NCBI RefSeq assembly: GCF_022965805.1
Contig: NC_133108.1
Span: forward strand, 22,783,545 to 22,847,544
DNA from: Primulina eburnea
Taxonomy: Eukaryota > Streptophyta > Magnoliopsida > Lamiales > Gesneriaceae
Length of the DNA: 64,000 bases
Direction: 5' to 3'
This document shows, piece after piece, positions 22,769 through 35,794 of this stretch. Position numbers and translations under genes: made by a program. The first letter of the stretch is position 1; every line of letters starts with the position of its first letter. The notes beneath the pieces are model-generated. The model saw only the letters and a list, made by a program, of their open reading frames with translations, made no database searches and was not told the origin of the DNA.

Positions 22769-25700
22769 ATGGCCTCAACAAGTACAACGACTCCTCCAAC
22801 TGTCCATCATGGAGAAAAACCTGAAAAGTTCCATGGTGTTGATTTCAAGCGGTGGCAACAAAAAATGCTCTTCTACTTGACCACCTTAGCTTTGGCGAAA
22901 TTCCTCAAAGAAGATCCACCTACTGTTGATGAAGGAGAACAAGATACTCAAAAGAGGGCAGCCGTTGATGCATGGAATCATAGCGACTTCCTATGCAAAA
23001 ACTATATTTTGAATGGACTAGACAATGCACTATACAACGTGTATTGTCAAGTGAAAACATCAAAAGAATTGTGGGAGTCACTTGACAAGAAGTATAGATC
23101 CGAGGATGCCGGCTTGAAGAAATTCATTGTCGGACGATTCTTGGATTTCAAGATGATTGATTCCAAATCAATTATGGCCCAAGTGCAAGAGTTACAAGTA
23201 ATTCTGCAAGAAATTCATTCGGAAGGAATGACTCTTAGTGATTCATTCCAAGTGGCGGCCATGATTGAAAAGTTGCCTCCTATGTGGAAAGATTTTAAGA
23301 ATTATCTCAAGCATAAACGCAAAGAGATGAATCTTGAAGACTTGATTGTGCGCCTAAGAATTGAGGAGGACAACAGGGCATCCGAAAGGAAGGCCGGAAA
23401 GAGCAACTTTGAGGCGAGAGCAAATTTGGTGGAACAAAATGCTAGCAAGAAAAGAAAGCACCAAGGAAATGGTCCAAAGAAAGGAAAGACCAAAAAGTTT
23501 AAAGGCAATTGTTACAATTGTGGCAAGCCTAACCATTTGGCACGAGATTGCCGAGGTAATCAAAAGAAGTCAAGGGACCAAGTGAACATCACCGAAGATG
23601 AGAAATTGTCAAATGACATGACGGATCTCATGCTTTCTGCTGTTGTGTTTGAATCCAATCTAGTGGACAATCCAAAAGAATGGTTCATTGATACAGGAGC
23701 AACAAGGCATGTTTGTGCCGAAAAGGAGATGTTCTCTACCTATACCCCGATTAGTGGACGACAACTCTTCATGGGTAACTCTACTACGTCAAAAATCGTG
23801 GGACTTGGAAAAGTGGTGCTCAAGATGACATCCGGCAAAGAACTAACTCTTATTGATGTGCTACATGTTCCGGATATTCGAAAGAATCTTGTGTCGGGAT
23901 CAGCACTTGTCAAGGCTGGATTTAGACTAGTGTTTCATTCTAGCAAATTTGTACTATCTAAGAATGATATGTTTGTAGGAAAAGGCTATCTAGAAAAGAG
24001 CCTTTTCAAACTGAATGCGATGAATGTACTTCGTACCATTGAAAGCAATAAAAGTACCAATTTAATTTACTTGGTTGAGTCGTGTGATTTATGGCATGAT
24101 CGTTTGGGTCATGTAAGTTATAATTCACTACGTAAGCTAGTAAATTTAAATTTATTGCCTTCAATTGACATAAACAAAAAACACAAATGTGAGATTTGTG
24201 TTGAGGCAAAATTTAAAAAGGCCTCGTTTCCATCCGTGGAAAGAAATACAACTCCTCTAGAGTTAATTCACACTGATTTATGTGATTTGAAGTTTGTGCA
24301 AACTAGAGGAGGAAAAAAGTATTTCATTACTTTCATTGATGATTGCACAAGGTATTGTTATGTCTATTTGCTACATAGCAAAGATGAGGCTCTCGAAGTG
24401 TTTAAACACTATAAGAATGAGGTTGAAAACCAATTGACTAAACGAATAAAAATTATTCGTAGTGATAGAGGTGGAGAATATGGAGCACCATTTGACGAAT
24501 TTTGTTGCGAAAGTGGCATTATTCATCAAACTACTGCACCATATTCACCACAATCAAATGGTGTTGCTGAAAGGAAAAATCGCACTCTTAAAGAAATGAT
24601 GAACGCAATGTTATTGAGTTCAGGATTACCCCAAAACTTGTGGGGGGAAGCAATCCTTTCAGCCAACTACATTCTTAATAAAATACCACACAAAGTTAAG
24701 GACGAAACTCCTTATGAATTATGGAAAGGCCACAAGCCTTCCTACAAATATTTAAAAGTGTGGGGGTGTTTGGCAAAAGTTGAAGTGCCAAAACCAAAAC
24801 AAGTAAAAATTGGACCAAAGACAGTAGATTGCATATTTATTGGATACGCAAATAATAGTAGTGCATATCGATTTTTGGTACATAAATCTGAAATAAGCGA
24901 TGTGCATGAAGGAACAATTATTGAATCAAGGAATGCTGTCTTCTTTGAAACAACATTTCCTTGTAAAGAAAATAAGGAAATAAGTTCTCGAAAAAGGACT
25001 TATGAAACTACGAGCGGTGGAGTTCAAGAAGAACAACAAGAACCACGACGTAGTAAGAGGGCTAAAACAGCAAAGACCTTTGGCCCTGATTTTCTAACTT
25101 ATATGTTGGAAAATGAACCAAGGACAGTTAGTGAAGCACTATCAAGTCCTGAAGCCCCCTTTTGGAAGGAGGCAATGAACAGTGAGATAGAATCTATCTT
25201 GCAAAATCATACATGGGAATTGGTTGACCTTCCTCCGGGAAATAAACCATTAGGATGCAAGTGGATTCTTAAAAGAAAATACAAGACCGATGGATCTATT
25301 GAAAAATATAAGGCTAGATTAGTAGCCAAAGGATATAGACAAATGGAAGGTCTTGATTATTTTGATACATACTCGCCAGTGACGAGAATAACATCTATTC
25401 GTGTATTGATAGCAATTGCGGCATTACATAATCTAGAAATACATCAAATGGATGTGAAAACGGCATTCCTCAATGGGGAACTTGAGGAAGAAATATATAT
25501 GGAACAACCCGAAGGGTATATAGTTCTTGGACAAGAGAAAAAAGTGTGTAGACTCGTTAAGTCATTATATGGGCTTAAACAAGCGCCAAAACAATGGCAT
25601 GAAAAATTTGACAAAACTATGTTGTCAAATGGCTTCAAAATTAACGAGTGTGATAAATGTATTTACATCAAAGGCACACCTGAAGCATATGTGATGGTAT

Positions 25701-26656
25701 GCTTGTACGTCGATGATATGTTAATTGTGGGAAGCAATATCAATATCATCAAGAATACTAAGAAGATGTTAACAAAAAACTTCGATATGAAAGATATGGG
25801 AGAAGTAGATGTCATTTTGGGAATAAAAGTCACCAAAACATCGGAAGGACGTGTTTTGTCGCAATCTCACTATATTGAGAAAATATTGGAAAAATATAAT
25901 GCGAATGATATGTCCTTGATCAAAACACCTGTAGATCCAAGTTTGCATCTTTCCAAAAATAAAGGTGAACCCATATCTCAATTAGAGTATTCGAAGATCA
26001 TAGGCAGTCTGATGTATCTCATGAACTGCACTCGTCCAGATATTGCTTATGCTGTAAACAAACTCAGCAGATTTACAAGTAATCCTAGCAATGATCATTG
26101 GAAGGCATTAATAAGGGTACTTAAATATTTAAGATACACCTTAAACTATGGATTACAATATACGAGATATCCCGCGGTCCTAGAAGGTTATAGTGACGCA
26201 AATTGGATATCTGACACAAATGATTCAAAATCCACAAGTGGTTACGTATTTACCATTGGTGGTGGGGCTATATCATGGAAGTCTTCTAAGCAAACATGCA
26301 TTGCTCGATCCACAATGGAATCAGAATTTATAGCTTTAGACAAAGCTGGAGAAGAAGCCGAGTGGCTTCGAAATTTCTTAGAAGAAATCCCTTGTTGGAA
26401 TAAGCCAGTGTCCTCAATAATAATCCATTGTGATAGTCAATCAGCAATTGGAAGGGCACAAAACACTATATATAATGGTAAGTCTAGACACATCCGTCGT
26501 AGACATAATACCATACGACAATTGATCTCTAATGGCATTATCTCCATTGATTATGTAAAATCAAAAGAGAATCTAGCGGATCCACTTACAAAAGGTATAC
26601 CGAGAGATCAAATGAATTGTCTATCAAGAGGAATGGGATTAAAACCCCAAAATTAA
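22769..26656 (+). CDS. Ty1/copia Gag-Pol polyprotein, intact
   Basis: One ORF of 1295 codons encodes all proteins for copying and integrating the element. Gag (about 1-245) is followed by a zinc knuckle [14 protein letters not shown] (248-261). Protease has the active site DTGAT at residue 308. Integrase has an HHCC zinc module (H443, H447, C474, C477) and catalytic residues D503, D566 and E601. Reverse transcriptase starts near residue 815 and has [17 protein letters not shown] and the catalytic YVDD at 980-983. RNase H includes GYSDANW (D1143) and ARSTMESEF, and the protein ends near DPLTKGIP. The order PR-INT-RT-RH is diagnostic of Ty1/copia. The Gag and RNase H motifs look like the Tork lineage, but I am not certain. 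The ATG at 22769 is the first one after the LTR. No inactivating change was seen. Confidence 0.95.
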   Translation: MASTSTTTPPTVHHGEKPEKFHGVDFKRWQQKMLFYLTTLALAKFLKEDPPTVDEGEQDTQKRAAVDAWNHSDFLCKNYILNGLDNALYNVYCQVKTSKELWESLDKKYRSEDAGLKKFIVGRFLDFKMIDSKSIMAQVQELQVILQEIHSEGMTLSDSFQVAAMIEKLPPMWKDFKNYLKHKRKEMNLEDLIVRLRIEEDNRASERKAGKSNFEARANLVEQNASKKRKHQGNGPKKGKTKKFKGNCYNCGKPNHLARDCRGNQKKSRDQVNITEDEKLSNDMTDLMLSAVVFESNLVDNPKEWFIDTGATRHVCAEKEMFSTYTPISGRQLFMGNSTTSKIVGLGKVVLKMTSGKELTLIDVLHVPDIRKNLVSGSALVKAGFRLVFHSSKFVLSKNDMFVGKGYLEKSLFKLNAMNVLRTIESNKSTNLIYLVESCDLWHDRLGHVSYNSLRKLVNLNLLPSIDINKKHKCEICVEAKFKKASFPSVERNTTPLELIHTDLCDLKFVQTRGGKKYFITFIDDCTRYCYVYLLHSKDEALEVFKHYKNEVENQLTKRIKIIRSDRGGEYGAPFDEFCCESGIIHQTTAPYSPQSNGVAERKNRTLKEMMNAMLLSSGLPQNLWGEAILSANYILNKIPHKVKDETPYELWKGHKPSYKYLKVWGCLAKVEVPKPKQVKIGPKTVDCIFIGYANNSSAYRFLVHKSEISDVHEGTIIESRNAVFFETTFPCKENKEISSRKRTYETTSGGVQEEQQEPRRSKRAKTAKTFGPDFLTYMLENEPRTVSEALSSPEAPFWKEAMNSEIESILQNHTWELVDLPPGNKPLGCKWILKRKYKTDGSIEKYKARLVAKGYRQMEGLDYFDTYSPVTRITSIRVLIAIAALHNLEIHQMDVKTAFLNGELEEEIYMEQPEGYIVLGQEKKVCRLVKSLYGLKQAPKQWHEKFDKTMLSNGFKINECDKCIYIKGTPEAYVMVCLYVDDMLIVGSNINIIKNTKKMLTKNFDMKDMGEVDVILGIKVTKTSEGRVLSQSHYIEKILEKYNANDMSLIKTPVDPSLHLSKNKGEPISQLEYSKIIGSLMYLMNCTRPDIAYAVNKLSRFTSNPSNDHWKALIRVLKYLRYTLNYGLQYTRYPAVLEGYSDANWISDTNDSKSTSGYVFTIGGGAISWKSSKQTCIARSTMESEFIALDKAGEEAEWLRNFLEEIPCWNKPVSSIIIHCDSQSAIGRAQNTIYNGKSRHIRRRHNTIRQLISNGIISIDYVKSKENLADPLTKGIPRDQMNCLSRGMGLKPQN

Positions 26657-27210
26657 ATCTTGTAGTGGATACCCAACCTAGTTGACTGGAGATCCCAAGA
26701 TCTAGGTTCAAAAGGGACAACTAAATTACAAGATTGGTAGAAACACCTTGGAGAAAACTCCTACCTATTCCTATGATAAGTGGTGTTACCCACAAAGGGG
26801 TATGAGGCTAGGTTTTACCTTTAATGATTCCTAAGATATACTAATACGTATGTTGGAGTATAGTGGGATACTCTCCTAGGAGATCACCGGCGTAAGTGCG
26901 AAGTGTGGCCGCTTCAAATATGGAAAGCACTCGCGTAACCAAGCGGTGTCAATGGCCGAAATGGACCCAACAGTGAGAACATAATGAAATGTTAGAAATG
27001 TTATTGTGTGAATATAATTGTCTTGGTTTACACAAAACGGCGAATAGTTCAAGGCATCACGTCCACTAATTGCCAAGTAAATCCGATTATATCTTACTAA
27101 GGAAGGTTCAAAGCCAAAAGCTACCTATCCTAATGCAATAATATTTTGCTAGAACGCTATTTGTCGAGTCAGCATAGTCACATGCATTAATTTTCATTCA
27201 TGTGGGGGAT
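26657..27210 (+). other. Copia 3' untranslated region and polypurine tract
   Basis: Non-coding, ending in GTGGGGGAT (27202-27210) directly before the 3' LTR. No additional ORF of note. Confidence 0.75.
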
Positions 27211-27438
27211 TGTTAGAAAAATGAGTTTTGTACTCATTTAGAATCGATAAAATAATTCGAACGAGCTACGTAGCGAACGGAAATATTTCTCGATTACCAA
27301 TAAGGGTGAATGAGAAATTAATTGAGTTCAAATTTTATCGAATGAAAAGATTGAATCGAAAGGATTATATATATACATATATATTATTATAATATATAAT
27401 ATATTATTATATTATAATATATTATTATATTGTAATAT

Positions 27439-27476
<38 letters not shown>

Positions 27477-28199
27477 TTATAAAAATAAAAAATTGGAATC
27501 ACACGGCCATATTTGGCCGTGTGATTCAGTGAATGTGGCGCCTCTTTTAAGAGGCGCCTATTTGGTCTTGGCCGAATGGCCAAGATTGGTTTTGATTCAA
27601 TGATATGAAGTGGTGCATCACTTAATGGAGGCTTTTCATTTTCTATAAATAGCACATCTCTTATTTGCATTCATTGCTCATTTTCTCTTCTTCTCCTTCT
27701 CTCTCAAGTTTAATTCTTTATGCGAATTTTAAGCACTAGCGCTTAAAGTTCAAACTTTCAAGATATAAAATCTTGAGTTTGAATTTTCTAAGCTTATACG
27801 CTTAATTCGAACTTTGGGATTAAATTTGAGAGTTGTCTTCTAGTTTTGAGTTTTTTAAGCATTTGCGCTTAAATCCAAGTTTTGCAAGATATAAACTCTT
27901 GGAATTGGATTTTTAAGTTTAACGCTTAGAATTCGAAATTAGAAAGTTTGCATACCATCTTGATAGCGTTCTAAACATCTCAAGTTCGTGTGGCTTTGAA
28001 ATTTGTAGTGCTACTATTTTAAAGCCGTAGTCGTTGTATCTTGGGAAACGAATTGCCAACAACCGTAAGCATCGGGGCGGGGCAATATCGTTTTAAGGAA
28101 AAAGAGTCAAACTCTTGCCTCGACTATTTTTCTACTAGCCATTTGGTTCACCCATTTCTATCCCGAGATTTCCCAAATCAAAAGAATATCATACCAACA
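27211..28199 (+). repeat. Copia 3' LTR
   Basis: Matches the 5' LTR base for base except in the TA tract. It carries the same triple palindrome (27496-27585) and TATA box (27643-27653). Its last 53 codons (ATG at 28041) are open and run in frame into glucanase exon 2. Confidence 0.95.
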
Positions 28200-29883
28200 G
28201 AAGGTATCACCAAAGTTAAGCTCTATGACACAGATTCTACCGTCCTCTCCGCGCTCTCTGGTTCCGGCATCTCTGTGATTGTAGCGCTTCCCAACGAGCA
28301 GCTCGCCTCCGCTGCCGCGGGTCAATCTTTTACGGACTCGTGGGTCCAATCCAATATCCTCGCATACCATCCTAATACGCAAATCCAGGCCATTGCTGTT
28401 GGCAATGAAGTTTTCGTGGATCCACAAAATACTACCGTTTTCCTCGTGCCAGCCATGAAAAACGTGTATGCTTCACTCGTTAAGCATGGTGTAGCTTCGT
28501 CAATCAAAGTTTCATCCCCAATCGCCCTCAGTGCGCTCCAAACGTCATACCCTTCATCATCTGGTTCTTTCAAATCAAACCTCGTAGAGCCTGTCATCAA
28601 ACCCATGTTGAATTTCCTTAAACAGACTGGTTCCTACCTAATGGTGAACGCCTACCCATTTTTCGCGTATGTGGCGAATACAGACACCATCTCTTTAGAT
28701 TACGCCTTGTTCCGCAACAACTCCGGCGTTGTAGACCAGAACAATGGCCTTGTTTACAAAAGCTTGTTCGAAGCCCAACTTGACGCCGTTTTCGCGGCGA
28801 TGAATGCTTTAGGATTCAACGATGTCAAGATGGTTGTTTCTGAAACAGGGTGGCCATCGAAAGGCGACGAAAATGAAGTGGGAGCAAGTGAACCAAATGC
28901 GGCTGCTTACAACGGGAACCTGGTGCGCAGAGTGCTCACTGGCGGAGGGACCCCTCTTCGGCCCGATGAGCCACTCGACGTCTATTTATTCGCCCTTTTC
29001 AACGAGAACCAGAAGACCGGGCCCACTTCCGAAAAGAACTACGGGCTCTTTTATCCGAATGAGCAAAAAGTGTACGATATCCCTCTCACGGTGGAGGGCC
29101 TCAGCATGAACAACGAAAGTAAAAGCCAGGTGGTGGCGAAGCCTCCGAGCAGAGGCGGTGACCCAGGGGACTTCTCCACTAGTACCGTGGGGCAGACGTG
29201 GTGCGTGGCTAATGAACAAGCGGGGGAGAAGAAATTGCAAGCGGCGCTGAATTATGCTTGTGGTGAAGGAGGCGCAGATTGTCGGCCGATTCAGCCAGGT
29301 GCAGCCTGCTACAATCCGAAGAACCTGGTGGCACACGCCTCATATGCATTTAACAGCTTTTACCAGAGAAATGGTCGGGGGAGTTGGACCTGCGATTTTT
29401 CCGGCGCCGCCTACGTCGTTACTCAGTCTCCGAGTAAGTCTATTCTGTCCAAACATTTGTCATTTTTCCCAATATAAATAAATAAAATACTCATATGCTT
29501 TGGGCGGATAGATGTTATCACCATTTCAGAAATTATAAAATAATTTAAGGAAAAAAGAATCTTGTCATTCTATTCACTAGATTTTAGTACATTCAACTTT
29601 TATGTAAGCTAATTTTGTTTGACGAAATTTTAACCTGATTCAATTTATGAAAATTATTAATTTTTATATCTCAAATTTTATTTTTTATTATAATTATGAA
29701 TCGGACCAAATAATTTGAAAGATCAATCTGCAATTATTTTTCATTACCTATTTGTTACCTTATTTTATTTAATGCATATGGTACATTAATTATACAATAA
29801 CAATTCTGAATATTGCTAAAAAAATAATGGTTAATTCAATATTTGCAGAATTTGGTAGCTGCAAGTTCCCCACCGCTGGCTAA

Positions 29884-30331
29884 TCGAGATTTCACGCAGA
29901 GAGATTGGTGGGAATTAGCTCCCCCCTTTTTAGCTTGTTGCGTTAGCCTTTCTTGGAGTTATTTTTAATCAATTTTTTATATGTAGAAACATAGAAGGGG
30001 ATTAGATATGGTTGGTTTTGTGTACTTTTTGACTTTTATCCACCTGCTTTGTTCGCTTGATTTCATGTACAAATAAAAGAAATTTATTTATTTATGGTAT
30101 TAGGTTTCCAGAAGGAGTTCATATCGTGTTAGCTAATTTAATTGTTTATCAACTTTGGTGGTGCATTCTTTTATGATATCTTGTTTTGATGTATAATTCT
30201 CAACCGATGGGTAATTGACATGGAATGGTCCATGCTTTATGTATTTATAATCCTGTAAAAATGAAAAATTATTTTAAGAAATGTGTAATTTGATTTTTTA
30301 AAAACTATTAATAACAATAATAATAAATTAG
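29884..30331. other. 3' flank of the glucanase gene
   Basis: Contains the probable 3' UTR, with AATAAAAGAAA at 30072-30082 as a possible polyadenylation signal. Nothing else recognised. Confidence 0.5.
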
Positions 30332-32132
30332 TGTGGGGACCCAGACGCTAATCATGTTCTTAATCATCATTGGGACTAATTAATCAATTATAAAATAGGG
30401 TCTAATATTTTTTTTTTAAAATGCGGAACGTAGTGAAATCAAACTAATATACATATCAGTATAAAATAAAGTACAAGTCCTTTACCGTTTACAAATCAGT
30501 AAAACTAAGGTTCAACATCTAAATATCAAGTGTCAAACCCTATATACATCCAAGTCCGAAATCTCCACTCTATCACGATCTCTCCTCATCTCCTGGACCC
30601 TGATCCTATCCCACCTGTTGTCATGTACACATACAGACAAGACAACAGCCGGATAACTCCGGTGAGATATAAATATCCCAGTATAAATCATGTATACATG
30701 CAATCATATAAACAAATATAAAGCATGTAATCAGGTAACAGTAATATGTATCCAAATCTGAAACATAATTACAATTCTACAATTCAGACTAGACTCAATC
30801 CTAGTCTAGGGATCCCGGTTTCCAAATGTGGTATTCCTATATCGAATTCCGTAATAGAAGGAACTATGTTCCTATTACTCGATATAATCAAATAAGGTGT
30901 TCCTATATCGAATTCCGTAATAGAAGAATTCCAATCCTAATTACTCGATATAACCAACATCCGGTGTCCTGATCTATCCGTCATGGACTGTAGCTCTATC
31001 GCTAATATCAATATCTTGAGACATCGTGCAATGTTCCCGTGGCGATTCCACCACTATCAGGAACTTCTGTCACAAGATTACTCATCTGATACCTGATATC
31101 TATAATTCAAGAAAACAAGTACATCAGTCAAATCAATGCAAATATCAATGCAATAAAGTAAAGTATGTGATTTAGGGAAACTCAAGTCTAATCCGACTCA
31201 AGTCGATCTCCCAATACCACATTGACTTATACCTTTCTTTCGTCGGTTCCTGGCTCAGTCGAAGTCCTGAATTCGCAGTCTGTCTGGCAATGACAATATC
31301 AATAATCTCATGTCAATATTTCTTTCAAATCAATAACAATCTGATCAATCTTGATTTAATTCAAAATCAACGGCATAACGGTACAAACTCAGTATCCCCG
31401 TCAATACCACATCACCAGATAACAGTTACAATCCATAACCCATATCCAATACAATCCGTAATCCAATCACAATTCAAATCTGTCTGGTATAAATCAATAT
31501 ACCCTAGAAAATTCATAACAATTTCATAATCAGTCCGTTTCTTAATTTGACTTCGATTCTACGATGTCTAACATATCCAAAACACCATATATGAATCATA
31601 TAAAATTCCTACAACAACATATTTTCAAATGATAACAGAATTCAATAAAACTTACGTCCTATAGTAGCTGTCGACGAGAGGAACACGATGCTGAAGTCGG
31701 ATTCAAGTTTGGACGGGCGGATCGAAATATAAAGGCGTAAGGATTTTACACCTCTTTCCCCGAAGCTTTATCCCAAGTGCATGCCAAGCTACGTGGCACA
31801 CTTTTCATGTTCTTTGATCGGCGCTCGGGCGGTCAAAAATTACCGCCCGGGCGCCGAACCTTCTGCCCGGATTCTCATCTTATCATCCTCTCGCGCTCGG
31901 GCGGTCAATAACTACCGCTCGGTCACGAGACATTCTGTCCAAATCCCTTCTTGTGGTGCATTGGCGCTCGGGCAGTAACTTTCTGCCGCTCGGGCGCCAG
32001 CAGTTCTGTACAAAATATGCATAAATCATATGCTTTGTTTAATCTGATCTCGGAATGGCCCAATCATAATCATATCAATTCATAATCAATAAATCATCTC
32101 CGATTACAATAATCAAATTTTCGGGCATTACA
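30332..32132 (-). mobile_element. Gypsy-type solo LTR related to the 42-50 kb element
   Basis: The plus strand starts TGTGGGGACCCAGACGCTAA and ends TTCGGGCATTACA. These are the same ends as the LTRs at 42011 and 47942 (TGTGGGGACCCGGACGCTAA … CTCGGGCATTACA), with further shared blocks such as CACCTGTTGTCATG and ACAGCCGGATAACTCCGGTG. No internal domain follows. Flanking pentamers ATTAG (30327-30331) and TTTAG (32133-32137) match at four of five positions, fitting a mutated TSD. Confidence 0.8.
31816..32003. repeat. GGCGCTCGGGCGGT/ACCGCCCGGGCGCC palindrome array
   Basis: Three inverted-repeat units sit near the minus-strand start of the solo LTR. They are GGCGCTCGGGCGGTCA…TTACCGCCCGGGCGCC (31820-31856), GCGCTCGGGCGGTC…TACCGCTCGG (31894-31922) and GGCGCTCGGGCAGTAA…CTGCCGCTCGGGCGCC (31964-31999). 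It occupies the same place as the GCGCATATGCGC array of the related 42-50 kb element, but the sequence is unrelated. Confidence 0.8.
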
Positions 32133-33037
32133 TTTAGTCTTTAGCAACTATGGAAAAAAAAAACAACTATAAACAATATCTTTAGCAATCAATATATGGA
32201 ATGAAGGGAATTGAACATGGAACATTAAGTCTTACGAAATGAAAGAGGATCCCATCAACTGAATGGTTATTTACCAAGATACGCTTGACTTTGGAAAACT
32301 AGATTGAACAAATATTGTGGGATTTTACAAAGTGAAGGTCAATTTCGACATGGAAACCACATACTAAGAAAGATCTAAAGAAGTAAAGGCATATGAGTGA
32401 GTCTCATGTTAGACCATCTCACGGATCATAATCTGTGAGACGGGTCAACCCTACCCATATTCAAAATAAAAAGTAATACTTTTAGCATAAAAAGTAATAC
32501 TTTTTCATGGGTGACCCAAATAAGAGATATGTCTGACAAATATAACCCGTGAGACCATCTCACACAAGTTTTTGCCTATATGTCCTTTTTTTGGATTTAT
32601 GAATAAGCGCCTCTAAAAAATTCCTTAAAAAAATTTACATCCGAACATCATTTTCTTAAATAATGATAAAGATGTTTTTGATTAAAAAAGATTTCTCCAT
32701 CAAATTCTCTCCAAATTATAATTGGGAAAATCTGGGATTTTCTCAACAACATAAAGTGAATATTTTAAAGAAATTAGCGAATGTAATTTATTTAATGCGT
32801 GAACCAAATCTCTTCCCCGGATTGGTAGAGGTTTAGACTTTCCAATTTTGATTAAACTCATCAAAACATAATAATTCAATCCCCATTATAGAACACTTAC
32901 TAAGGCAGGATAAAACAATAAAGCAACATAATTATTGACAAACAACAAAACACAGTTCCTATTGTTTCCTCCTAAAATCAATCATATCATAAGTCTAAAG
33001 GGGAAGAAACAAAAAATCAACCTTTATAAATAAATAA
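32133..33037. other. Intergenic DNA, no gene seen
   Basis: AT-rich, without ORF; contains the MITE listed separately. AATTGAACATGGAAC… and neighbouring sequence show no recognised family. Confidence 0.5.
32398..32576. mobile_element. MITE with GAGAC-rich inverted ends
   Basis: A roughly 180-bp element. The left end AGACCATCTCACGGATCATA and the right end (reverse complement TGAGATGGTCTCACGGGTTA) form imperfect terminal inverted repeats. The centre is itself palindromic (AAAAAGTAATACTTTTAGC then ATAAAAAGTAATACTTTTT). It resembles a short MITE I recall as frequent in asterid genomes. Exact ends and TSD were not resolved. Confidence 0.6.
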
Positions 33038-33098
33038 TTTGAGAAACCCTGGACTTAGGGCATCTCCAACCCTGATTTGAGAAACCCTGGACTTAAGG
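33038..33098. repeat. Short tandem repeat at an LTR target site
   Basis: TTTGAGAAACCCTGGACTTA followed by GGGCATCTCCAACCCTGA is followed by a second TTTGAGAAACCCTGGACTTA. The sequence resumes after the solo LTR (36460 on) as AAGGCATCTCCAACCCTGG. The GGCATCTCCAACCCT phrase resembles a MITE terminus. The solo LTR at 33099 landed in this repeat. Confidence 0.55.
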
Positions 33099-34479
33099 TG
33101 TAGAACCCGTAAATCAGTCTACGTATAAGCCATGCATAATTCTAGATTTTTAAATTTAATTGACTTCATTGCATGATTATTTTAAATGCATTTCTTCAAA
33201 GTTAATTATTTTATTATTTCAGTTCAGTATTTTGATTTTTTTAGCATTTCAGTTATTTCAGTGAAGCCGGACCGGAGTTGGAGTTTAGAAATAAATTTAA
33301 GACTTCAGAAAATATATCCAGAACTTCATTTAGCTAGATAGTAAATTAATTTAAGTTGAAATGAAGTTTGAGGAATTATTTTTAAATTAAGTTGAGATAA
33401 GTAGTAGATTGGGTTCATTAATTAATTTCTTAATTCTTTAAAATATTTATTGAGTAGATAAAACACTAAAGAGTTATAATACAATGTTCTAGAAATATTT
33501 TCCCTCCTCTTTTATTTCAATTTTCGGCCCTCTCATTTAATTTTTTAAAGATTTGTTAACAACTCAACTCCTTGATCCCTTCCTTATCCATTTTTGGGAG
33601 ATGAATTCCTCACCAATTTTAATCCACATTTGATTTATGACTAAGCAATATTCCATCCCATTTGTTGATAGGAGAATCGGCCATCTCCCCATGTGAAAGG
33701 ATTTAATTGTGATTATTCAACGCATTCCTTAATTATTCCCCCTTAATTTTCTAGATGGATATCCTCCCCCATCTTTGAGATCACTAGCAAGATTTAATTT
33801 AAACTAATTCTCCCTTGCACCTAGACTTAAACATCGACCCTATACACTCCTAGTATCCCAAGAAAATCTTTGGATATCAATGATCAAACAAACTAGGAGA
33901 TAGAAGGTTTGATCTAGCCATTTTTATCCCACTTTAATTGTGGACCTTCCCTCTTCTCCTCAACCATTTCCCCCTCCATTATTCGAGATTTCCAGACCCC
34001 AAACAAGAGAGAAAAATCGTGAGGGCTAAGGGGAAAACAAGAGAGAATAATTGAGGAAAGAACAAGCTAGCAAGAGCGCTCCACTCCTCCGCGTCGCGCC
34101 GTCGTTTTGTTCGTTTCTTTCAAACGAAAAATCCAAGGCATGTATTTATTTCTTTCAAACCTCAATCAAGTCCTATTAGCATATTTTTAACGTTACATGA
34201 TCATCATTTCATAGCATAACCGAAATCTATAAAGAGTTTTCAGAAAAATACAAAGTGCAGAATTTTCGAGTTTCATGATGCTCTTCACGGTTTGCTTGTT
34301 TTTGTGTATTCAGGTGATTGGCTCGACTCCAGACTCACTAGGCTACATCTAGACACATACTAGGGTGTGTCAAGACCATGTTGGTCCAATAAATCCAGCC
34401 CCAAGCATGCTAGAAACTCGAAATGACAGCAGCACTCCCCCACTGCCCTTTTGTGTCTCGAAAATCTGTTCTGCTGTCA

Positions 34480-35300
34480 TGGGGAAGGGATCCGACCTTG
34501 GCTGCCCTAAGGGCCTATAGCCATGGTTAGATCACTCCCCTATCATGTCTAAGACGTGAATAAGTCGCCCTTTTGGTGGCTTGGTCCGTGGTGCATCGGT
34601 TTTAAAATAAAATACAAGAGCAGCCCACCCTCTCGGCCCCTTTGATTTTGTGACAGCACATATGTTTCGAGTTCTTGGTGGCTTGGTGTGAATCTTGGTT
34701 GGCCTAGGGCCCTTAGCCACGGTTCATACCCTACCACGGGATGTCTAGATCGTGCCATGGGCAATCGAATGGCCACTAGAACGACGCGAGACGACCCACG
34801 AAGCAAGAACAACCCTCCCTTTCTCGGCCCCCTTCATTTGACAGCAAGTGTACTTCGAGTTGGTTGGCTTGGTGTGAATCTTGGTTGGCCTAGGGCCCTT
34901 AGCCACGGTTTACACCTTGCCCCCAGATGTCTAGAGCGTGCCATGGTCAATCAAATGGCCACTGGAACGACGAAAGACAGCAAACAAAGCAACGCCCTTC
35001 CCACGCGCAGAATTGCTCTCGGCTGGGACGATTGGCTTGTTTCTTGGTGTGGTTCGAATGGTGGCCGGTCATGTGCCCTTAGCCATGGTTCAAATCATTC
35101 CTTGAGATGTTGGTAAGAGTCTCTGGTCGGTGGTTCACGCCCCAATGGCCGGCGGACTCGAAAACGACACAAGAAAAGCGCATGCACAGCTGCTGGAATT
35201 TGACAGCAAGTTGCTGCGTCGGTGCGAAGGCTCGTTCGAGTTCTCGGTCGGCTTTTAGCCTATGGCCTTGGACTGGACAGTGCCCCATTGAGTTAGAAGG
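34480..35300 (+). repeat. Tandem repeat of about 180 bp inside the solo LTR
   Basis: Four to five diverged units are recognisable by CTTGGTTGGCCTAGGGCCC then TTAGCCACGGTT, and further on ATGTCTAGA.CGTGCCATGG. Clear copies begin near 34680, 34862 and 35035; a weaker one lies near 34495 and a partial one near 35250. ORFs in this region are by-products of the repeat. Confidence 0.7.
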
Positions 35301-35794
35301 TCATGTTTTCGACCGTTCGTGATTCGGATCATTTTGAGGTCGTACGAGAATTTATGGTGCGATGTGCCAAATTGACTCTCGAAAGGGCGTTTCATCTTTT
35401 GGCCTCCATTTCACCTAGATTTCGACCCTAATCATTTTAGGATCATTATTTCAGTATTTTTAGTGTATTTTAATCATGACTAAATGACGGTTCAGTGTTG
35501 GTTCGGGTTTGGTTCAGAGTCATGATTAAATACGAAGTCATTAGGCGTCATAGTCGCATCTTTTGTACGTAAATTTCATAGTTGGGCAAGTTTTAGCATT
35601 TGGATATTTTTCATAGCACAGTTAGGTTGCAGCGAGCCTGGGGACGATCCAATCCAATCCAGTTGGTAAAATATACAGGAATTTTCATTATGCCAGTTAA
35701 TTATTTTACGTGCATTAGATAGAAAATGATTATTTTTAAGATTTATGCGATATGGCTTGTGGTTCATTCACTATGTGGGAGTATTATTTTATAC

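Larger units (their letters stand above)
21753..28199 (+). mobile_element. Full-length, young Ty1/copia retrotransposon
   Basis: LTRs at 21753-22743 (991 bp) and 27211-28199 (989 bp) appear identical except for the length of a TA tract. Both start TGTTAGAAAAATGAG and end ATACCAACA. The TSD GAAGG (21748-21752 and 28200-28204) is exact. The internal region has a single intact gag-pol ORF (22769-26656) and a polypurine tract GTGGGGGAT at 27202-27210. All expected coding functions are present, so the element may be autonomous and inserted very recently. The leader between LTR and ATG is only 25 bases and lacks the usual TGGTATCAGAG primer site. Confidence 0.95.
21586..29883 (+). pseudogene. GH17 glucan endo-1,3-beta-glucosidase with X8/CBM43 domain, split by copia
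   Basis: The enzyme hydrolyses beta-1,3-glucan (callose) in the cell wall. Exon 1 (from 21586) gives a signal peptide (SLLFILPFLRYGICDSG) and the GH17 start GAVGINYGRIADNLPSP. It is interrupted at codon GEG by the element at 21753-28199. The gene resumes at 28200 in the same frame once the GAAGG duplication is discounted. The acid/base site is in AVGNEVF (28397-28414) and the nucleophile in VSETGWPSKG (28834-28863). The X8 domain starts at TWCVANEQAGEKK (about 29192) and has the expected cysteines. A strong donor GTAAGT at 29434 and acceptor at 29848 give an intron of 415 bases and a last exon 29849-29883 ending FGSCKFPTAG-stop. No GPI-anchor tail is seen. Apart from the insertion the coding sequence is intact, so the loss is recent. 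Confidence 0.9.

Noticed and set aside
34532..35322. Several ORFs of 62-142 codons in the solo LTR
   Set aside because: They follow the 180-bp tandem repeat and have no recognisable family.
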